Shown: positions 50,948 to 60,223, counted from the stretch's first letter. The stretch is DNA of 64,000 nt from Pseudomonas sp. S37 (GCF_016658545.1 NZ_JACVZC010000003.1:1-64000); one strand, 5' to 3'. Made by a program: numbers and translations. Notes: a model not told the origin generated them from the letters alone.

Positions 50948-51355
50948 ATGAAGCTGATCCAAACCCCAAACGCCTCAAAACCCGCCGGGCATTATTCTCA
51001 AGGTGTTGTCTATCAAGGCACGCTTTACATCTCCGGTCAGTTGCCGGTCAACCCCAATGGCGCCCACAACCTAGAGGCGCCCTTCTCTGAGCAGGCAAAC
51101 ATTGCTCTGAACAACCTGTTTGCCATTCTTGAGGCTGCAGGGGGGTCAGCATCCGACCTGATCAAGGTGACGGTCTACGTAGCGGGCGTTCAACACTGGC
51201 CAGAGTTTGATCGCATCTACTCGGAGATGGTGGGGGAGCACCGTCCGGCCAGGGCTGTAGTACCGGTACCTGAATTGCATCACGGCTATCTGGTAGAAGT
51301 GGAAGCTGTGGCCCGTATCCCAGAACCAGCCCAGTATCCAGATCTCGAATCGTGA
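50948..51355 (+). CDS. RidA family imine/enamine deaminase
   Basis: A 135-residue protein with the RidA pattern: AGHYSQGVVYQGTLYISGQLPV, FAILEAAGGSASDLIKVTVY, FDRIYSEMVGEHRPARAVVPV (the catalytic Arg) and VEVEAVA. RidA hydrolyses reactive imines released by PLP enzymes to the keto acid and ammonia. Its position between the transporter and the RraA-like gene suggests it handles an imine made by the PLP enzyme at 53752. AAGGTGATTAT precedes the ATG. Confidence 0.92.
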   Translation: MKLIQTPNASKPAGHYSQGVVYQGTLYISGQLPVNPNGAHNLEAPFSEQANIALNNLFAILEAAGGSASDLIKVTVYVAGVQHWPEFDRIYSEMVGEHRPARAVVPVPELHHGYLVEVEAVARIPEPAQYPDLES

Positions 51356-51366
51356 GGAACTGAGTG

Positions 51367-52062
51367 ATGTTGAATGTGGCATCAAATGATGAGTGGCCGA
51401 CCGGCTACAAAATAAATCCAGGGCCGGCGCCAGTTGATGACAATTGGCTTGAACTATTCCGGCAAGTCCCAAGTGCCATCATCAGTGATTGCCTCGGTCG
51501 AAATGTCGGAGGGCTTGGTCTGCGCCCTTTTCACGGCCGCGGCAGCATGTGCGGTCGAGCACTGACTGTTCGTGTGCGCCCCGGGGATAATCTAATGACC
51601 TTGGCAGCGATTCAGATGGCCAAACCAGGCGATATCCTGGTGGTCGATGGTAGCGGTGATCAGACCAGAGCCATCATTGGCGGTATCATGCGCGCCATGG
51701 CCATCAAAGCAGGCATTAGCGGCATTGTAGTGAACGGCGTATTGCGAGATCGCGATGATTGGTTGGATGGGCTGATGCCCATATTCGCGCTGGGTTGTGT
51801 GCATCGAGGACCGAGCACCGACGGTGCCGGCGAGATAAATGTACCAGTGTCATGCGCTGGGCTGGTCGTGAACCCGGGTGACCTCGTGGTTGGTGACTCC
51901 GATGGTGTAGTGTCCATCCCTGTTGAGCAGTTGGAGAGTGTGCATGAGCGTTGCCGGCAGCTGCTCGCTCGGGAAGCTTCAATCATGAAGGCTATCGAAG
52001 AAGGTAGCCTCGACCCCGATCGATTCAATGTGATGCTTCGCGCCAAGGGCTGCCCGGTTTAA
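51367..52062 (+). CDS. RraA-like protein (HMG/oxaloacetate lyase type)
   Basis: A 231-residue protein of the RraA/HMG-aldolase fold. Signature GDILVVDGSGDQTRAIIGGIMRAMAIKAGISGIVVNGVLRD contains the G-x-x-R-x-A-x-x-G-G and R-D metal site. Besides the RNase E inhibitor RraA, family members act as 4-hydroxy-4-methyl-2-oxoglutarate aldolases and oxaloacetate decarboxylases. It starts 12 bases after ridA, implying a shared message. Oxaloacetate decarboxylation would suit the inferred pathway. Confidence 0.85.
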   Translation: MLNVASNDEWPTGYKINPGPAPVDDNWLELFRQVPSAIISDCLGRNVGGLGLRPFHGRGSMCGRALTVRVRPGDNLMTLAAIQMAKPGDILVVDGSGDQTRAIIGGIMRAMAIKAGISGIVVNGVLRDRDDWLDGLMPIFALGCVHRGPSTDGAGEINVPVSCAGLVVNPGDLVVGDSDGVVSIPVEQLESVHERCRQLLAREASIMKAIEEGSLDPDRFNVMLRAKGCPV

Positions 52063-52073
52063 GCAGCCGCCTT

Positions 52074-52700
52074 TCACTTCATGTCGCTGTAAACCGTTGC
52101 GCGGGACACGCCTAGGTGAGACGCAACCGTTTCCATCGCACGTTTAATATCGAGAAGGCCGCATTCCTTCAACTGCTGCAACAGGATACGCCTGTCAGCT
52201 GTTTTCAGTGCGCGCGGGGTAGTGGCCAGCCCCGCAGCGTACTGATCAATCCGCGCACGAATACTTTCTGCACCGCTCAACTCCAATGTCTCCGCCGGAC
52301 GATCAGGGCTAAATGCACTGAAATGGTCCAGCATCGTCTGAAGGCTCTTGAATAGGCTAAGGTCGATGTTCATGCAAAGCGCAGCGACATATCGGCCGGT
52401 CGAATCCTTGATCCCAATGGAGGTGCTTTTGACCTGTCGACCGTCCTTGAATTGATTCGGGTAGTTGGCAATCACCTGTGGGTATTCGGGATCGGCGATG
52501 CGGGCCAGGCCCAGCTCAGTGGCCGGGTCACCTTTCTGTCTCCCAGAAAGATTGTTATGAATGGCCAAAATCGCATGGTCCGGATCTCTGAGGTCATGCA
52601 GTACCACTTCACAGAACGGGCTAAAGGTTTGGCTCAGACCTTCAGCAATCTGCTCCATTTGACTGATAAGAGCTTGTTGTTCTGGGGACGGCTTGCTCAT
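52074..52700 (-). CDS. YheO/DauR-type transcriptional regulator (PAS plus HTH)
   Basis: A 208-residue regulator. The N-terminal YheO-like PAS domain (FSPFCEVVLHDLRDPDHAILAIHNNLSGR) senses a ligand, and the C-terminal HTH is KRAMETVASHLGVSRATVYSDMK. The group includes DauR, which controls D-arginine catabolism genes dauBA in P. aeruginosa, where the partner is an OCD-family reductase as here. It converges with the RraA-like gene, 12 bases apart. Confidence 0.87.
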   Translation of the reverse strand: MSKPSPEQQALISQMEQIAEGLSQTFSPFCEVVLHDLRDPDHAILAIHNNLSGRQKGDPATELGLARIADPEYPQVIANYPNQFKDGRQVKSTSIGIKDSTGRYVAALCMNIDLSLFKSLQTMLDHFSAFSPDRPAETLELSGAESIRARIDQYAAGLATTPRALKTADRRILLQQLKECGLLDIKRAMETVASHLGVSRATVYSDMK

Positions 52701-52753
52701 TGATATCACTCTCTGAAATCTTCTGGGTTCAACGAATTTTTTTGGGGGTGGAC

Positions 52754-53656
52754 CTAAACGCAATCTGTTACGGTGGCCTTGAAGGCCTCTTTCAGAAAGC
52801 TGCTCAGGGCTTGGACCTTCTGTGATCGATTCTTACGGGTAGGCACAAGAAGCAGAATCGGAGCCGTGTCGAATTCCCATGCTGGAAGGACCCGCACCAG
52901 ATTCCCATTGGCTATTGATTCCGTGACGTCCCATTGCGAGCGCAACACCAATCCCAGCCCCTGCTCAGCCCAACGCCGCGCTACGCCGCCATCGTTGCTC
53001 ATCATTGCAGGTAAGATTCTCACCGACCTGCGATCACTACCTTTGCTCAGGTGCCAGTAAGTGATGTGCTCATCGTTTTCACGAATGCAGATGCATCGGT
53101 GGTGTGCCAACTGATCTGGTTCCGTGAGGGGTTTGCTCTGTGTCAGATAAATTGGGCTAGCACACAGCCAACGCTCGTTGGATGCCAACACCTGTGCGGT
53201 CCATGAACTATCGGTGATGGCTCCGATGTGGATGACGGCATCACAATTACTTCTATCTGGCCAGGGCGTTTCGCGAAGGTCCAGTTCAACTCTGAGATTC
53301 GGATGCAGCTTGGCGAAGCGGGCCAGCACTGGAGCCAACCGTAAGCGTCCGAATCCAAATGGTGCTGCCAAGCGGATAAGACCCTGGAGTTGCCCGTCAT
53401 CAGCGACCATGGACTCTGATAGCTCTTCCAGAGACTGCAACAGACGCTTTCCCTCATCAGCCAAGCGTTCCCCGTCTTCAGTCAGTGCCAGCCTTCGCGA
53501 GCTCCGATTGGCCAGTTTCACACCAAGCTGAGTCTCCAGCTTACGGAGTCGGATGGAGAGCGCTGCCGTGGTAACACGCAGCTTGCGAGCAGCCTCGCTA
53601 AGCGACTCTGCAGAAGAAATTGCTGTAACCAGCTCCAAGTCGGAGAAGGTGATCAT
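52754..53656 (-). CDS. LysR-family regulator of the hydroxy/amino acid cluster
   Basis: A 300-residue LysR protein. The N-terminal HTH is LVTAISSAESLSEAARKLRVTTAALSIRLRKLE, and the effector domain has LQGLIRLAAPFGFGRLRLAPVLARF. It is divergent from the PLP enzyme gene with 95 bases between start codons, the standard layout for a LysR activator. The intergenic sequence is AT-rich. Confidence 0.88.
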   Translation of the reverse strand: MITFSDLELVTAISSAESLSEAARKLRVTTAALSIRLRKLETQLGVKLANRSSRRLALTEDGERLADEGKRLLQSLEELSESMVADDGQLQGLIRLAAPFGFGRLRLAPVLARFAKLHPNLRVELDLRETPWPDRSNCDAVIHIGAITDSSWTAQVLASNERWLCASPIYLTQSKPLTEPDQLAHHRCICIRENDEHITYWHLSKGSDRRSVRILPAMMSNDGGVARRWAEQGLGLVLRSQWDVTESIANGNLVRVLPAWEFDTAPILLLVPTRKNRSQKVQALSSFLKEAFKATVTDCV

Positions 53657-53751
53657 TAAATGTGCCTTAACAAAGGATTAAGCAAGCGTTAAACAAAAAT
53701 ATCCTCGTGGGCTTAGAGTTGCAACCACAACAATCCCTGAGAGGCATCGTC

Positions 53752-54888
53752 ATGACTTCGTCCTTTGATTCCCTTGATACGCCAGTCGCCGTAATCGACG
53801 TTTCGCGAATGGAGCGCAACATCCAGCGCATGCAACAACGTGCGAATGGCTTGGGCGTGCGTCTTCGTCCCCACGTAAAAACCAGCAAGTGCGCTCATGT
53901 TGTCGAAGCCCAAGTCAAGGCTGGTGCGCAAGGGATCACCGTTTCAACGCTGAAGGAAGCCCAAGGATTCTTTGAGCAGGGCATTACCGACATTGTGTAT
54001 GCGGTGGCTATGGCTCCTACCAAGCTTCAGCAGGCGCTGGATCTGCGTAAAGCTGGCTGCGCACTGAAGATCGTCACCGACAGCGCGGCCGGCGCACAAG
54101 CAATCACTGACTTTGGTCGGGCCAATGATGAACGTTTCGAGGTCTACATCGAAATTGATAGCGACCATCATCGCTCTGGAGTACGCAGCGACGACCCGCT
54201 GCTGATTGAAATTGCCCAGGTCCTGCAAAGTGGCGGCGCAGAACTCAAGGGTGTAATGACGCACGCGGGCGAGAGCTACAAGTGCAGCACTGTGGAGGCG
54301 CTGCAGGCGATTGCCGAACTTGAGCGTTCGGAGTGCGTAAAAGCTGCCGAAGCTATCCGCAACGCTGGCATCAACTGCCCAGAGGTCAGCGTGGGTTCGA
54401 CCCCGACTGCCCTTTCTGCCGTGCAACTGGAGGGCGTCACCGAGCTTCGCGCTGGTGTCTATGTGTTCTTTGACCTGGTCATGCACAACGTCGGCGTATG
54501 CACGATTGACGATCTGGCTTTGAGTGTTCTCACCACCGTAATCGGACACCAACCAGAGAAGGGTTGGATCATCACCGACTCCGGCTGGATGGCTATGAGC
54601 CGTGACCGCGGCACTCAATCCCAACAGTGCGACTTTGGTTATGGCTTGGTGTGCGAGACCAACGGGAAAGTCATCGATGGCCTGCTGTTGCGAAGCGCTA
54701 ACCAGGAACATGGAGTAGCGTCTTTTGAGGAGGGTTCGCGCATCGATGTGGAGAAACAATTCCCAATCGGTACGCGCCTGCGAGTGCTGCCAAACCACGC
54801 CTGCGCCACTGGCGCGCAGTATCCTGCCTACGAGGCAGTATTGGATAACGGTGACGTTCAACACTGGTCTCGTATGAACGGTTGGTAA
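53752..54888 (+). CDS. D-serine dehydratase-like / D-threo-3-hydroxyaspartate dehydratase-like PLP-zinc enzyme
   Basis: A 378-residue protein with an alanine-racemase-like barrel and C-terminal metal site (DSD1 fold). The PLP lysine lies in RLRPHVKTSKC (Lys43), and the zinc-binding end motif is LPNHACAT, as in eukaryotic-type D-serine dehydratase and D-threo-3-hydroxyaspartate dehydratase. D-threonine aldolase is a related alternative. It would release an imine or enamine from a D-3-hydroxyamino acid. TGAGAGGCATCGTC precedes the ATG. Confidence 0.87.
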   Translation: MTSSFDSLDTPVAVIDVSRMERNIQRMQQRANGLGVRLRPHVKTSKCAHVVEAQVKAGAQGITVSTLKEAQGFFEQGITDIVYAVAMAPTKLQQALDLRKAGCALKIVTDSAAGAQAITDFGRANDERFEVYIEIDSDHHRSGVRSDDPLLIEIAQVLQSGGAELKGVMTHAGESYKCSTVEALQAIAELERSECVKAAEAIRNAGINCPEVSVGSTPTALSAVQLEGVTELRAGVYVFFDLVMHNVGVCTIDDLALSVLTTVIGHQPEKGWIITDSGWMAMSRDRGTQSQQCDFGYGLVCETNGKVIDGLLLRSANQEHGVASFEEGSRIDVEKQFPIGTRLRVLPNHACATGAQYPAYEAVLDNGDVQHWSRMNGW

Positions 54889-55032
54889 TCAACATATGCG
54901 GTGTGGGCCAAAAGCACATTCACCGCTGAGGTTGCTTATGCTGCACCGAGCCAGACCAGGCGATCAACGATAGCCCCCCACATTCTGGATCGGTGCAGCG
55001 TAAGTCTTGCTGTTAATGCTGGAGGCTGTTTC

Positions 55033-55860
55033 GTGGATTTCATCATCGCTCTGCAAGCGATAGTACTGGGCATCGTCGAGGGGTTGACGGAGTTCCTTCC
55101 CATCTCAAGCACCGGGCATCAGATCATCGTCGCTGACCTCATCAATTTTGCGGGCGATGGGGCGATGGCGTTCACCATCATCATCCAGCTCGGAGCAATT
55201 CTTGCGGTTGTATGGGAATACCGACTTAAGCTCATCGGTGTGGCGATAAACCTAACGAATGACCGAAAAGCGCGTAGCTTCACCTTCAATATGGTCATAG
55301 CGTTTCTCCCCGCTGCCGTCTGTGGTGTCGCGTTCGCGGGCGTCATCCATCACTACCTGTTCAACCCCATCATTGTTGCAGCTGCATTGATAGTGGGAGG
55401 AATGGTGATGCTGTGGGCAGAGAAGAGAATGCACCCGACCGCTATCGATGAAGTGGATAACGTTCAGTGGAGGTCTGCTCTCAAGATCGGCTGCGCCCAG
55501 TGTTTGGCTTTGATACCTGGCACATCGCGTTCGGGTGCGACCATCATTGGCGGGCTCGTTTTCGGCCTTTCGCGCAAGGCTGCCACAGAATTTTCATTCT
55601 TCCTGGCGATGCCGACAATGCTAGGAGCTGCGGTTTACTCAGCCTTCAAATACCACTATGTTTTTCAGGTCTCAGACATTCCCTCGCTCCTAATTGGGCT
55701 ACTCATCTCTTTTATCTGCGCAAAAATCACGCTGCGTGCTCTGCTGAGGTTCATCTCGAGTCGAACCTATGTCGGGTTCGCTTGGTACCGAATTACCTTC
55801 GGCGTTTTTATTCTTCTCTCGTGGCAACTGAACTGGATCGACTGGTCATCGAGCATCTAG
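55033..55860 (+). CDS. uppP: Undecaprenyl-diphosphatase (UppP/BacA)
   Basis: A 275-residue membrane enzyme recycling the cell-wall lipid carrier. Both signatures are present: [14 protein letters not shown] near the N-terminus and [10 protein letters not shown] in the middle, with eight or so membrane helices. The start is GTG at 55033, with GGAGGC seven bases upstream; an earlier ATG has no ribosome site. Pseudomonads usually carry a main uppP elsewhere, so this AT-richer copy may be accessory, though that cannot be tested here. Confidence 0.9.
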   Translation: MDFIIALQAIVLGIVEGLTEFLPISSTGHQIIVADLINFAGDGAMAFTIIIQLGAILAVVWEYRLKLIGVAINLTNDRKARSFTFNMVIAFLPAAVCGVAFAGVIHHYLFNPIIVAAALIVGGMVMLWAEKRMHPTAIDEVDNVQWRSALKIGCAQCLALIPGTSRSGATIIGGLVFGLSRKAATEFSFFLAMPTMLGAAVYSAFKYHYVFQVSDIPSLLIGLLISFICAKITLRALLRFISSRTYVGFAWYRITFGVFILLSWQLNWIDWSSSI

Positions 55861-55961
55861 ACGGACACTCGATCTGATCACAATACTGTTGCGTGTGACC
55901 CGCCAGGGCCGGCACAGCGTTGGGTTATGTCGACACAGGCGACTAGCCTGGGGGCCAGACG

Positions 55962-55993
55962 AAAAAAAGGTCGGCAATATTACATTGCCGACC
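55962..55993 (-). terminator. Rho-independent terminator of the OprD gene
   Basis: GGTCGGCAAT and ATTGCCGACC pair over ATTAC; seven A on the left make the T-run on the minus strand. It lies 47 bases after the OprD stop. Confidence 0.85.
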
Positions 55994-56039
55994 CCACCGC
56001 CAATCACTGGCGGTCACTCCTCGTACATGACCTGAGCAA

Positions 56040-57284
56040 TCAGAACAGCGGCAATGTGTAGCTCACGATCAGCCGGTTCTCATCGATATCGCGTTGATAA
56101 TTGGAGCGCAGCGCCGCATTGCGCCACAGCACGTTGACGTTCTTCAGCGGCCCGGACTGGATGGTGTAGCCCAGGTCGGTATCCCGCTCCCACTCGCGCC
56201 CTTCCCCGGCGAAGGTGGCCGGGTTGGCATGATCGGCATGGTTGTAACGGGTCGAGAACGTAAGCCCCGGGATGCCCAGGGCAACGAAGTCGTAGGCGTA
56301 GCGCAACTGCCAGGTGCGCTCGCCGGTTTCCATGAAGTCGGCAGCCATCATGTAGTTGGTCAGATACGCGTCGGTACCGATCAGGTAAGGCATGGCCGTG
56401 GAGCCGGACAGCCCCTGGCAGGCGACACCGAGGGTATGGCCCGCCTGGCTGTAAGTGAGCAGCACGTTCAGCGTGCGGTTGTCGACCGGGCCGGCCAGCG
56501 CCTCGCCCTTGTCGTCGCTGATGAAGTAGCGCGCATCCAGAGCCAGCTTGCCGGGGCCCAGGGCTGTGCTGCCAAGCAGGCCGAAATAGTGCTGGCCGTA
56601 GATTTCATCAAGTTCGCCGTACTGGTAGCTCAGGCTCAGGTTGGGGTTGACCATGTAGTCCACGCCGCCCATGCGAAAGTCGTCAGCCTCGGGCGTGCCG
56701 CTGAAGCGCCGGTTCTTGTTGACCAGGCTCATGGCCTCTGTGTGGGAATAATCACGCTTGGTGGTACGGTCGATCTGCGCGTAGGTGAAGGTCAGGCTAT
56801 CCAGCTCTTTGGAGGTAAGCACACCGCCCTGGAAGGTCTGCGGCAGGATCCGACCGGTGCTGGAGGCGATGGTCGGGTACTTGAGCAGTTGGGTGCCGAT
56901 CTTCAGTTCGGTCTTCGACAACCGCGCCTTGGCGGTGATGCCGAACTTGCTGTACTGGTCCGGGGCGCGACCGTCGTCGCCGACCGGCAGCAGACCGGTG
57001 CCGCTGCGGCCTGGGCCTGAGTCGAGCTTGAGGCCGAGCATGCCTAGGGCATCGACGCCAAAACCGAGGGTGCCAGGGGTGTAGCCGGAGCGGAAATCGA
57101 GGATGAAGCCCTGGGCCCATTCCTCGCGTTTGGAGACGCCCGTGCCGTCACGGAAGTCGCGATTGAGGTAGAAGTTCTGGGTCTTCAGGTAAGCCTGGCT
57201 GTCTTCCAGGAAACCTTCGGCTTGGGCCGGGAGCGTAGCGGATAGCAGGATGGCAGCGGGCAGCGTCTTGTTGTTTTTATGCAT
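56040..57284 (-). CDS. OprD-family outer-membrane porin
   Basis: A 414-residue porin. Signal peptide PAAILLSATLPAQA is followed by FLEDSQAYLKTQNFYLNRDFRDGTG, typical of the OprD family, and it ends in LPLF with the terminal Phe. It likely admits galactarate or a related acid for the enzymes at 57438-60223. A CACAACAACAATGG motif lies 31 bases upstream of the start, a good Hfq/Crc-type A-rich site. A partial relative starts at the window end (63894). Confidence 0.9.
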   Translation of the reverse strand: MHKNNKTLPAAILLSATLPAQAEGFLEDSQAYLKTQNFYLNRDFRDGTGVSKREEWAQGFILDFRSGYTPGTLGFGVDALGMLGLKLDSGPGRSGTGLLPVGDDGRAPDQYSKFGITAKARLSKTELKIGTQLLKYPTIASSTGRILPQTFQGGVLTSKELDSLTFTYAQIDRTTKRDYSHTEAMSLVNKNRRFSGTPEADDFRMGGVDYMVNPNLSLSYQYGELDEIYGQHYFGLLGSTALGPGKLALDARYFISDDKGEALAGPVDNRTLNVLLTYSQAGHTLGVACQGLSGSTAMPYLIGTDAYLTNYMMAADFMETGERTWQLRYAYDFVALGIPGLTFSTRYNHADHANPATFAGEGREWERDTDLGYTIQSGPLKNVNVLWRNAALRSNYQRDIDENRLIVSYTLPLF

Positions 57285-57344
57285 GACAGGTCCCTTGGCC
57301 GGGTTTCGCACCGGCCATTGTTGTTGTGATTTTCCGAGAGGGCC

Positions 57345-57437
57345 CTTTCGCGGCTAAAGCCGCTCCCACAGGGACTGCACAGCCCCTGAGATCAAGGTGA
57401 ACCCTGTGGGAGCGGCTTTAGCCGCGAAGAGGCCGGG
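57345..57437. repeat. REP pair (inverted repeats)
   Basis: CGCGGCTAAAGCCGCTCCCA and its reverse complement face each other around a 35-base centre, bounded by GGCCC and GGCCGG. They separate the OprD and garD genes and abut the garD stop. Confidence 0.9.
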
Positions 57438-58970
57438 TCAGGCGAGCACGCCTATCTGCCACGGGCAGAATTCATCCTCGCCCAGGCCATTGAGCTCGCT
57501 CTTGGTCGCCTCCCCCGAGGCATGGGCGAGCAGGCGCTCGAAGATCTCCTGGCCCATTTCGGCAATGGTCTTGTCGCCGTCGATGATCTGCCCGCAGTTG
57601 ATGTCCATGTCGTCGCTCATGCGCTGGTACATGGTCGAGTTGCTGGCCAGCTTGAAGGTCGGTGCCGGCACCGAACCGAAGCACGAGCCACGGCCGGTGG
57701 TGAAGGCGATCAGGTTGGCGCCGCCGGCGATCTGGCCGGTGGCCGAAACCGGGTCGTAGCCGGGGGTGTCCATGAACACCAGACCGTGGGTTTTCACCGG
57801 ATGGGCGTATTCGTACACCTCCATCAGCGGTGCATTACCGCCCTTCTTCGCGCCACCCAGCGACTTCTCAAGCACGTTGGCCAGGCCACCGGCGTTGTTG
57901 CCGGGGCTGACCCGGCCGTTGATCTGGGTATCGCGGCCGCGGTTGTATTCCAACCACCACTCGATACGATCGATCAGTTTGCGGCCCACCGCCGGGGTGG
58001 CGGCGCGGGCGGTCAGGGTGTGCTCGACGCCGAAGATCTCCGAAGTTTCCGAAAGGATCGCGGTGCCGCCATGGCGCACCAGGATATCCACCGCCGCGCC
58101 CAGCGCCGGGTTGGCCGAAAGGCCGGAGAAACCGTCGGAGCCACCGCACTGCATGCCGATCATCAGGTGTTCGGCAGACACCGGTTGACGCCGCGCCTGG
58201 TCGGCCTTGGGGAGCATGCCTTCGATCAGCGCGATGCCCTGGTCGGTGGCGCTCTTCACCCCGCCGACGTCCTGGATCACCAGCTTCTTCAGCATGTCGC
58301 CTTCCACCAGCCCTTCCTGCTCGAAGAAGCCATGGATGTTGTTGCGCTCGCAGCCCAGGGCGATGACTACCGCACCCACGGTGTTCGGGTGCTTGATGTA
58401 GCCACCGATGGTGCGGCGCAGCAGGTCCATCGGCTCGCCGGTCATTTCCATGCCGCAGCCGATTTCGTGCACATAGGGCACCACGCCATCGATGTTGGGA
58501 AAGCCGGCCAGGCGGCGCTCGTCGAAGTGGTTGGCGATCTTGCGCGCCACCGTGGCGCCGCAGTTGCCAACAACGAACACGCCCAGGTAATTGCGCGTGG
58601 CCACGCGGCCGTCCTCGCGGACGATGCCTTTGAAGGTCGCGCGCTGTTCGGCCGGCAGCAGGTCGGTGGGGATGTAGTCCAGGCCGTAGCGGTAGTCGCG
58701 GTCGGTTTCGCCGAAGGCGATGTTGTGGCTATGCATCCAGGTGCCAGGCGGCAGGTCCTCGGCGGCATAACCGATCACCGTGTTGTACTTGAGCACCGGC
58801 TCGCCCTTGGCGATCAGCCGGGCAGCGACCTTGTGCCCCAGCGGCACGGCTTGTCGTGTGGTGACGCCTTCACCGGGGATGGCGATACCGGCAGGGATTT
58901 CGATACGGGCGACCACGACATTGTCGGCGGCATCGAGGCGAATGACAGGGCTGACTTCACGGTGACTCAT
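57438..58970 (-). CDS. garD: Galactarate dehydratase (UxaA/GarD family)
   Basis: A 510-residue protein of the altronate/galactarate dehydratase family, in the two-part SAF plus catalytic arrangement: residues 1-100 carry the SAF-like domain (EIPAGIAIPGEGVTTR, HKVAARLI). The C-terminal UxaA part has GVVPYVHEIGCGM, LGCERNN, MQCGGSDGFSG and TGRGSCFGSVPAP. It would turn galactarate (mucate) into 5-keto-4-deoxyglucarate, in the cytosol, using Fe2+. It shares the substrate with the next gene. Confidence 0.9.
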   Translation of the reverse strand: MSHREVSPVIRLDAADNVVVARIEIPAGIAIPGEGVTTRQAVPLGHKVAARLIAKGEPVLKYNTVIGYAAEDLPPGTWMHSHNIAFGETDRDYRYGLDYIPTDLLPAEQRATFKGIVREDGRVATRNYLGVFVVGNCGATVARKIANHFDERRLAGFPNIDGVVPYVHEIGCGMEMTGEPMDLLRRTIGGYIKHPNTVGAVVIALGCERNNIHGFFEQEGLVEGDMLKKLVIQDVGGVKSATDQGIALIEGMLPKADQARRQPVSAEHLMIGMQCGGSDGFSGLSANPALGAAVDILVRHGGTAILSETSEIFGVEHTLTARAATPAVGRKLIDRIEWWLEYNRGRDTQINGRVSPGNNAGGLANVLEKSLGGAKKGGNAPLMEVYEYAHPVKTHGLVFMDTPGYDPVSATGQIAGGANLIAFTTGRGSCFGSVPAPTFKLASNSTMYQRMSDDMDINCGQIIDGDKTIAEMGQEIFERLLAHASGEATKSELNGLGEDEFCPWQIGVLA

Positions 58971-58995
58971 GGTGTTTTCCTATGGGTGTTGTCAT

Positions 58996-59030
58996 CCATG
59001 GCGGTGGCGACACAAGCGCCACCGCCATGG
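58996..59030. repeat. Perfect hairpin between garD and the talarate/galactarate dehydratase
   Basis: CCATGGCGGTGGCG and CGCCACCGCCATGG form a 14-pair stem with loop ACACAAG. It follows the stop of the upstream minus-strand gene by a few bases. No T-run is present. It may slow transcription or protect the message, lowering garD expression relative to its neighbour. Confidence 0.75.
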
Positions 59031-59035
59031 CTTGC

Positions 59036-60223
59036 TCAAGGGCGTTTGCCGAACTCGATGCTGTGCTGGGTCCAGGCCAGGGCCTGTTCGCTGAGGGAGA
59101 AGCCCAAGCCCGGACGGTTAGGCACCCACATGCGGCCTTCGCGCAGTTCCAGGCGCTCGTTGAACATCGGTTCGAGCCATTCGAAATGCTCCAGCCATGG
59201 CTCTTCCGGGTAGGCGGCGGCCAGGTGCAGGTGGATCTCCATGGCGAAGTGCGGCGCCAGCTTCAGGCCCTTGAAGCTGGCCAGGCTCATGATCTGCAGG
59301 AACGGCGTGATACCGCCGACCCGTGGCGCATCGGGCTGGACGAAGTCGCAGGCGTTGGCGGTGATCAGCTGGGCGTGCTCGTTGAAGCTGGTGAGCATTT
59401 CGCCGGTGGCGATGGCGGTGTCCAGCGACGCGGCCAAGGCAGCGTGGCCTTCGACGTCGGCGCTGTCCAAAGGCTCTTCGATCCAGGTCAGGTCGAATTG
59501 CTCGAGCTTGCGGCAGAAACGCTGGGCGGTGACTCGATCCCATTGCTGGTTGGCGTCGACCATCAGCGGGAAGCCTTCGCCCAATTGTTCGCGCACGGCC
59601 TGCACGCGCTTGAAATCGATGCTGGTGTCCGGTTGGCCGACCTTGATCTTGATGCCGCCGATGCCGTTGCCACGGGAGGTCTGTACGTTTTCCAGGACCT
59701 TTTCCAGCGGCGTCGACAGGTAACCGCCGGAGGTGTTGTAGCACTGCACCGAATCGCGGTGAGCACCGAGCAGCTTGGCCAGCGGCAGACCGGCGCGCTT
59801 GGCTTTCAAGTCCCACAGGGCAATGTCGAATGGCGCGATGGCCTGGGTGGTGAGGCCGCTGCGGCCCATCGAGGCGCCGGCCCAGAGCAGTTTGTTGTAG
59901 AGCTTGGCGATGTCGTTGGGATCCTCGCCCAGCAGAGTCGGGGCGATTTCCTGGGCGTGGGCGTACATGCCCGGACCGCCAGCACGCTTGGAGTAACCGA
60001 AGCCGATGCCTTCGTGGCCTTCGCGGGTACGGATCTCGGCAAAGATGAACGCGATTTCGGTCAGCGGCTTCTGCCGCCCGGTCAGCACCTTGGCATCACT
60101 GATCGGCGCACCCAGTGGCAGCACGGTGTAGGACAGCTTGATCCAGGCAATGCTGTCGGTGGTGGCTGGCCCGGGCTGCAGGGCGGCGATTTTCGGGTCG
60201 ATGTAGACGTTGCTTTCGATCAT
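59036..60223 (-). CDS. L-talarate/galactarate dehydratase (enolase superfamily)
   Basis: A 395-residue mandelate-racemase-subgroup enzyme. It has the KxK catalytic motif IGGIKIKVGQP, metal ligands MVDANQQW, TWIEEP and TGEMLTS, and the His acid at LKLAPHFAMEIH. This pattern and the overall sequence fit L-talarate/galactarate dehydratase. Paired with GarD it gives two unrelated enzymes for the same sugar acid. The gene precedes garD on the same strand with a strong hairpin between them. Confidence 0.85.
   Translation of the reverse strand: MIESNVYIDPKIAALQPGPATTDSIAWIKLSYTVLPLGAPISDAKVLTGRQKPLTEIAFIFAEIRTREGHEGIGFGYSKRAGGPGMYAHAQEIAPTLLGEDPNDIAKLYNKLLWAGASMGRSGLTTQAIAPFDIALWDLKAKRAGLPLAKLLGAHRDSVQCYNTSGGYLSTPLEKVLENVQTSRGNGIGGIKIKVGQPDTSIDFKRVQAVREQLGEGFPLMVDANQQWDRVTAQRFCRKLEQFDLTWIEEPLDSADVEGHAALAASLDTAIATGEMLTSFNEHAQLITANACDFVQPDAPRVGGITPFLQIMSLASFKGLKLAPHFAMEIHLHLAAAYPEEPWLEHFEWLEPMFNERLELREGRMWVPNRPGLGFSLSEQALAWTQHSIEFGKRP

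Noticed and set aside
57522..59213. A 563-codon plus-strand frame opposite garD
   Set aside because: It is an antisense shadow of a strongly conserved dehydratase gene, with implausible His- and Gln-rich composition.
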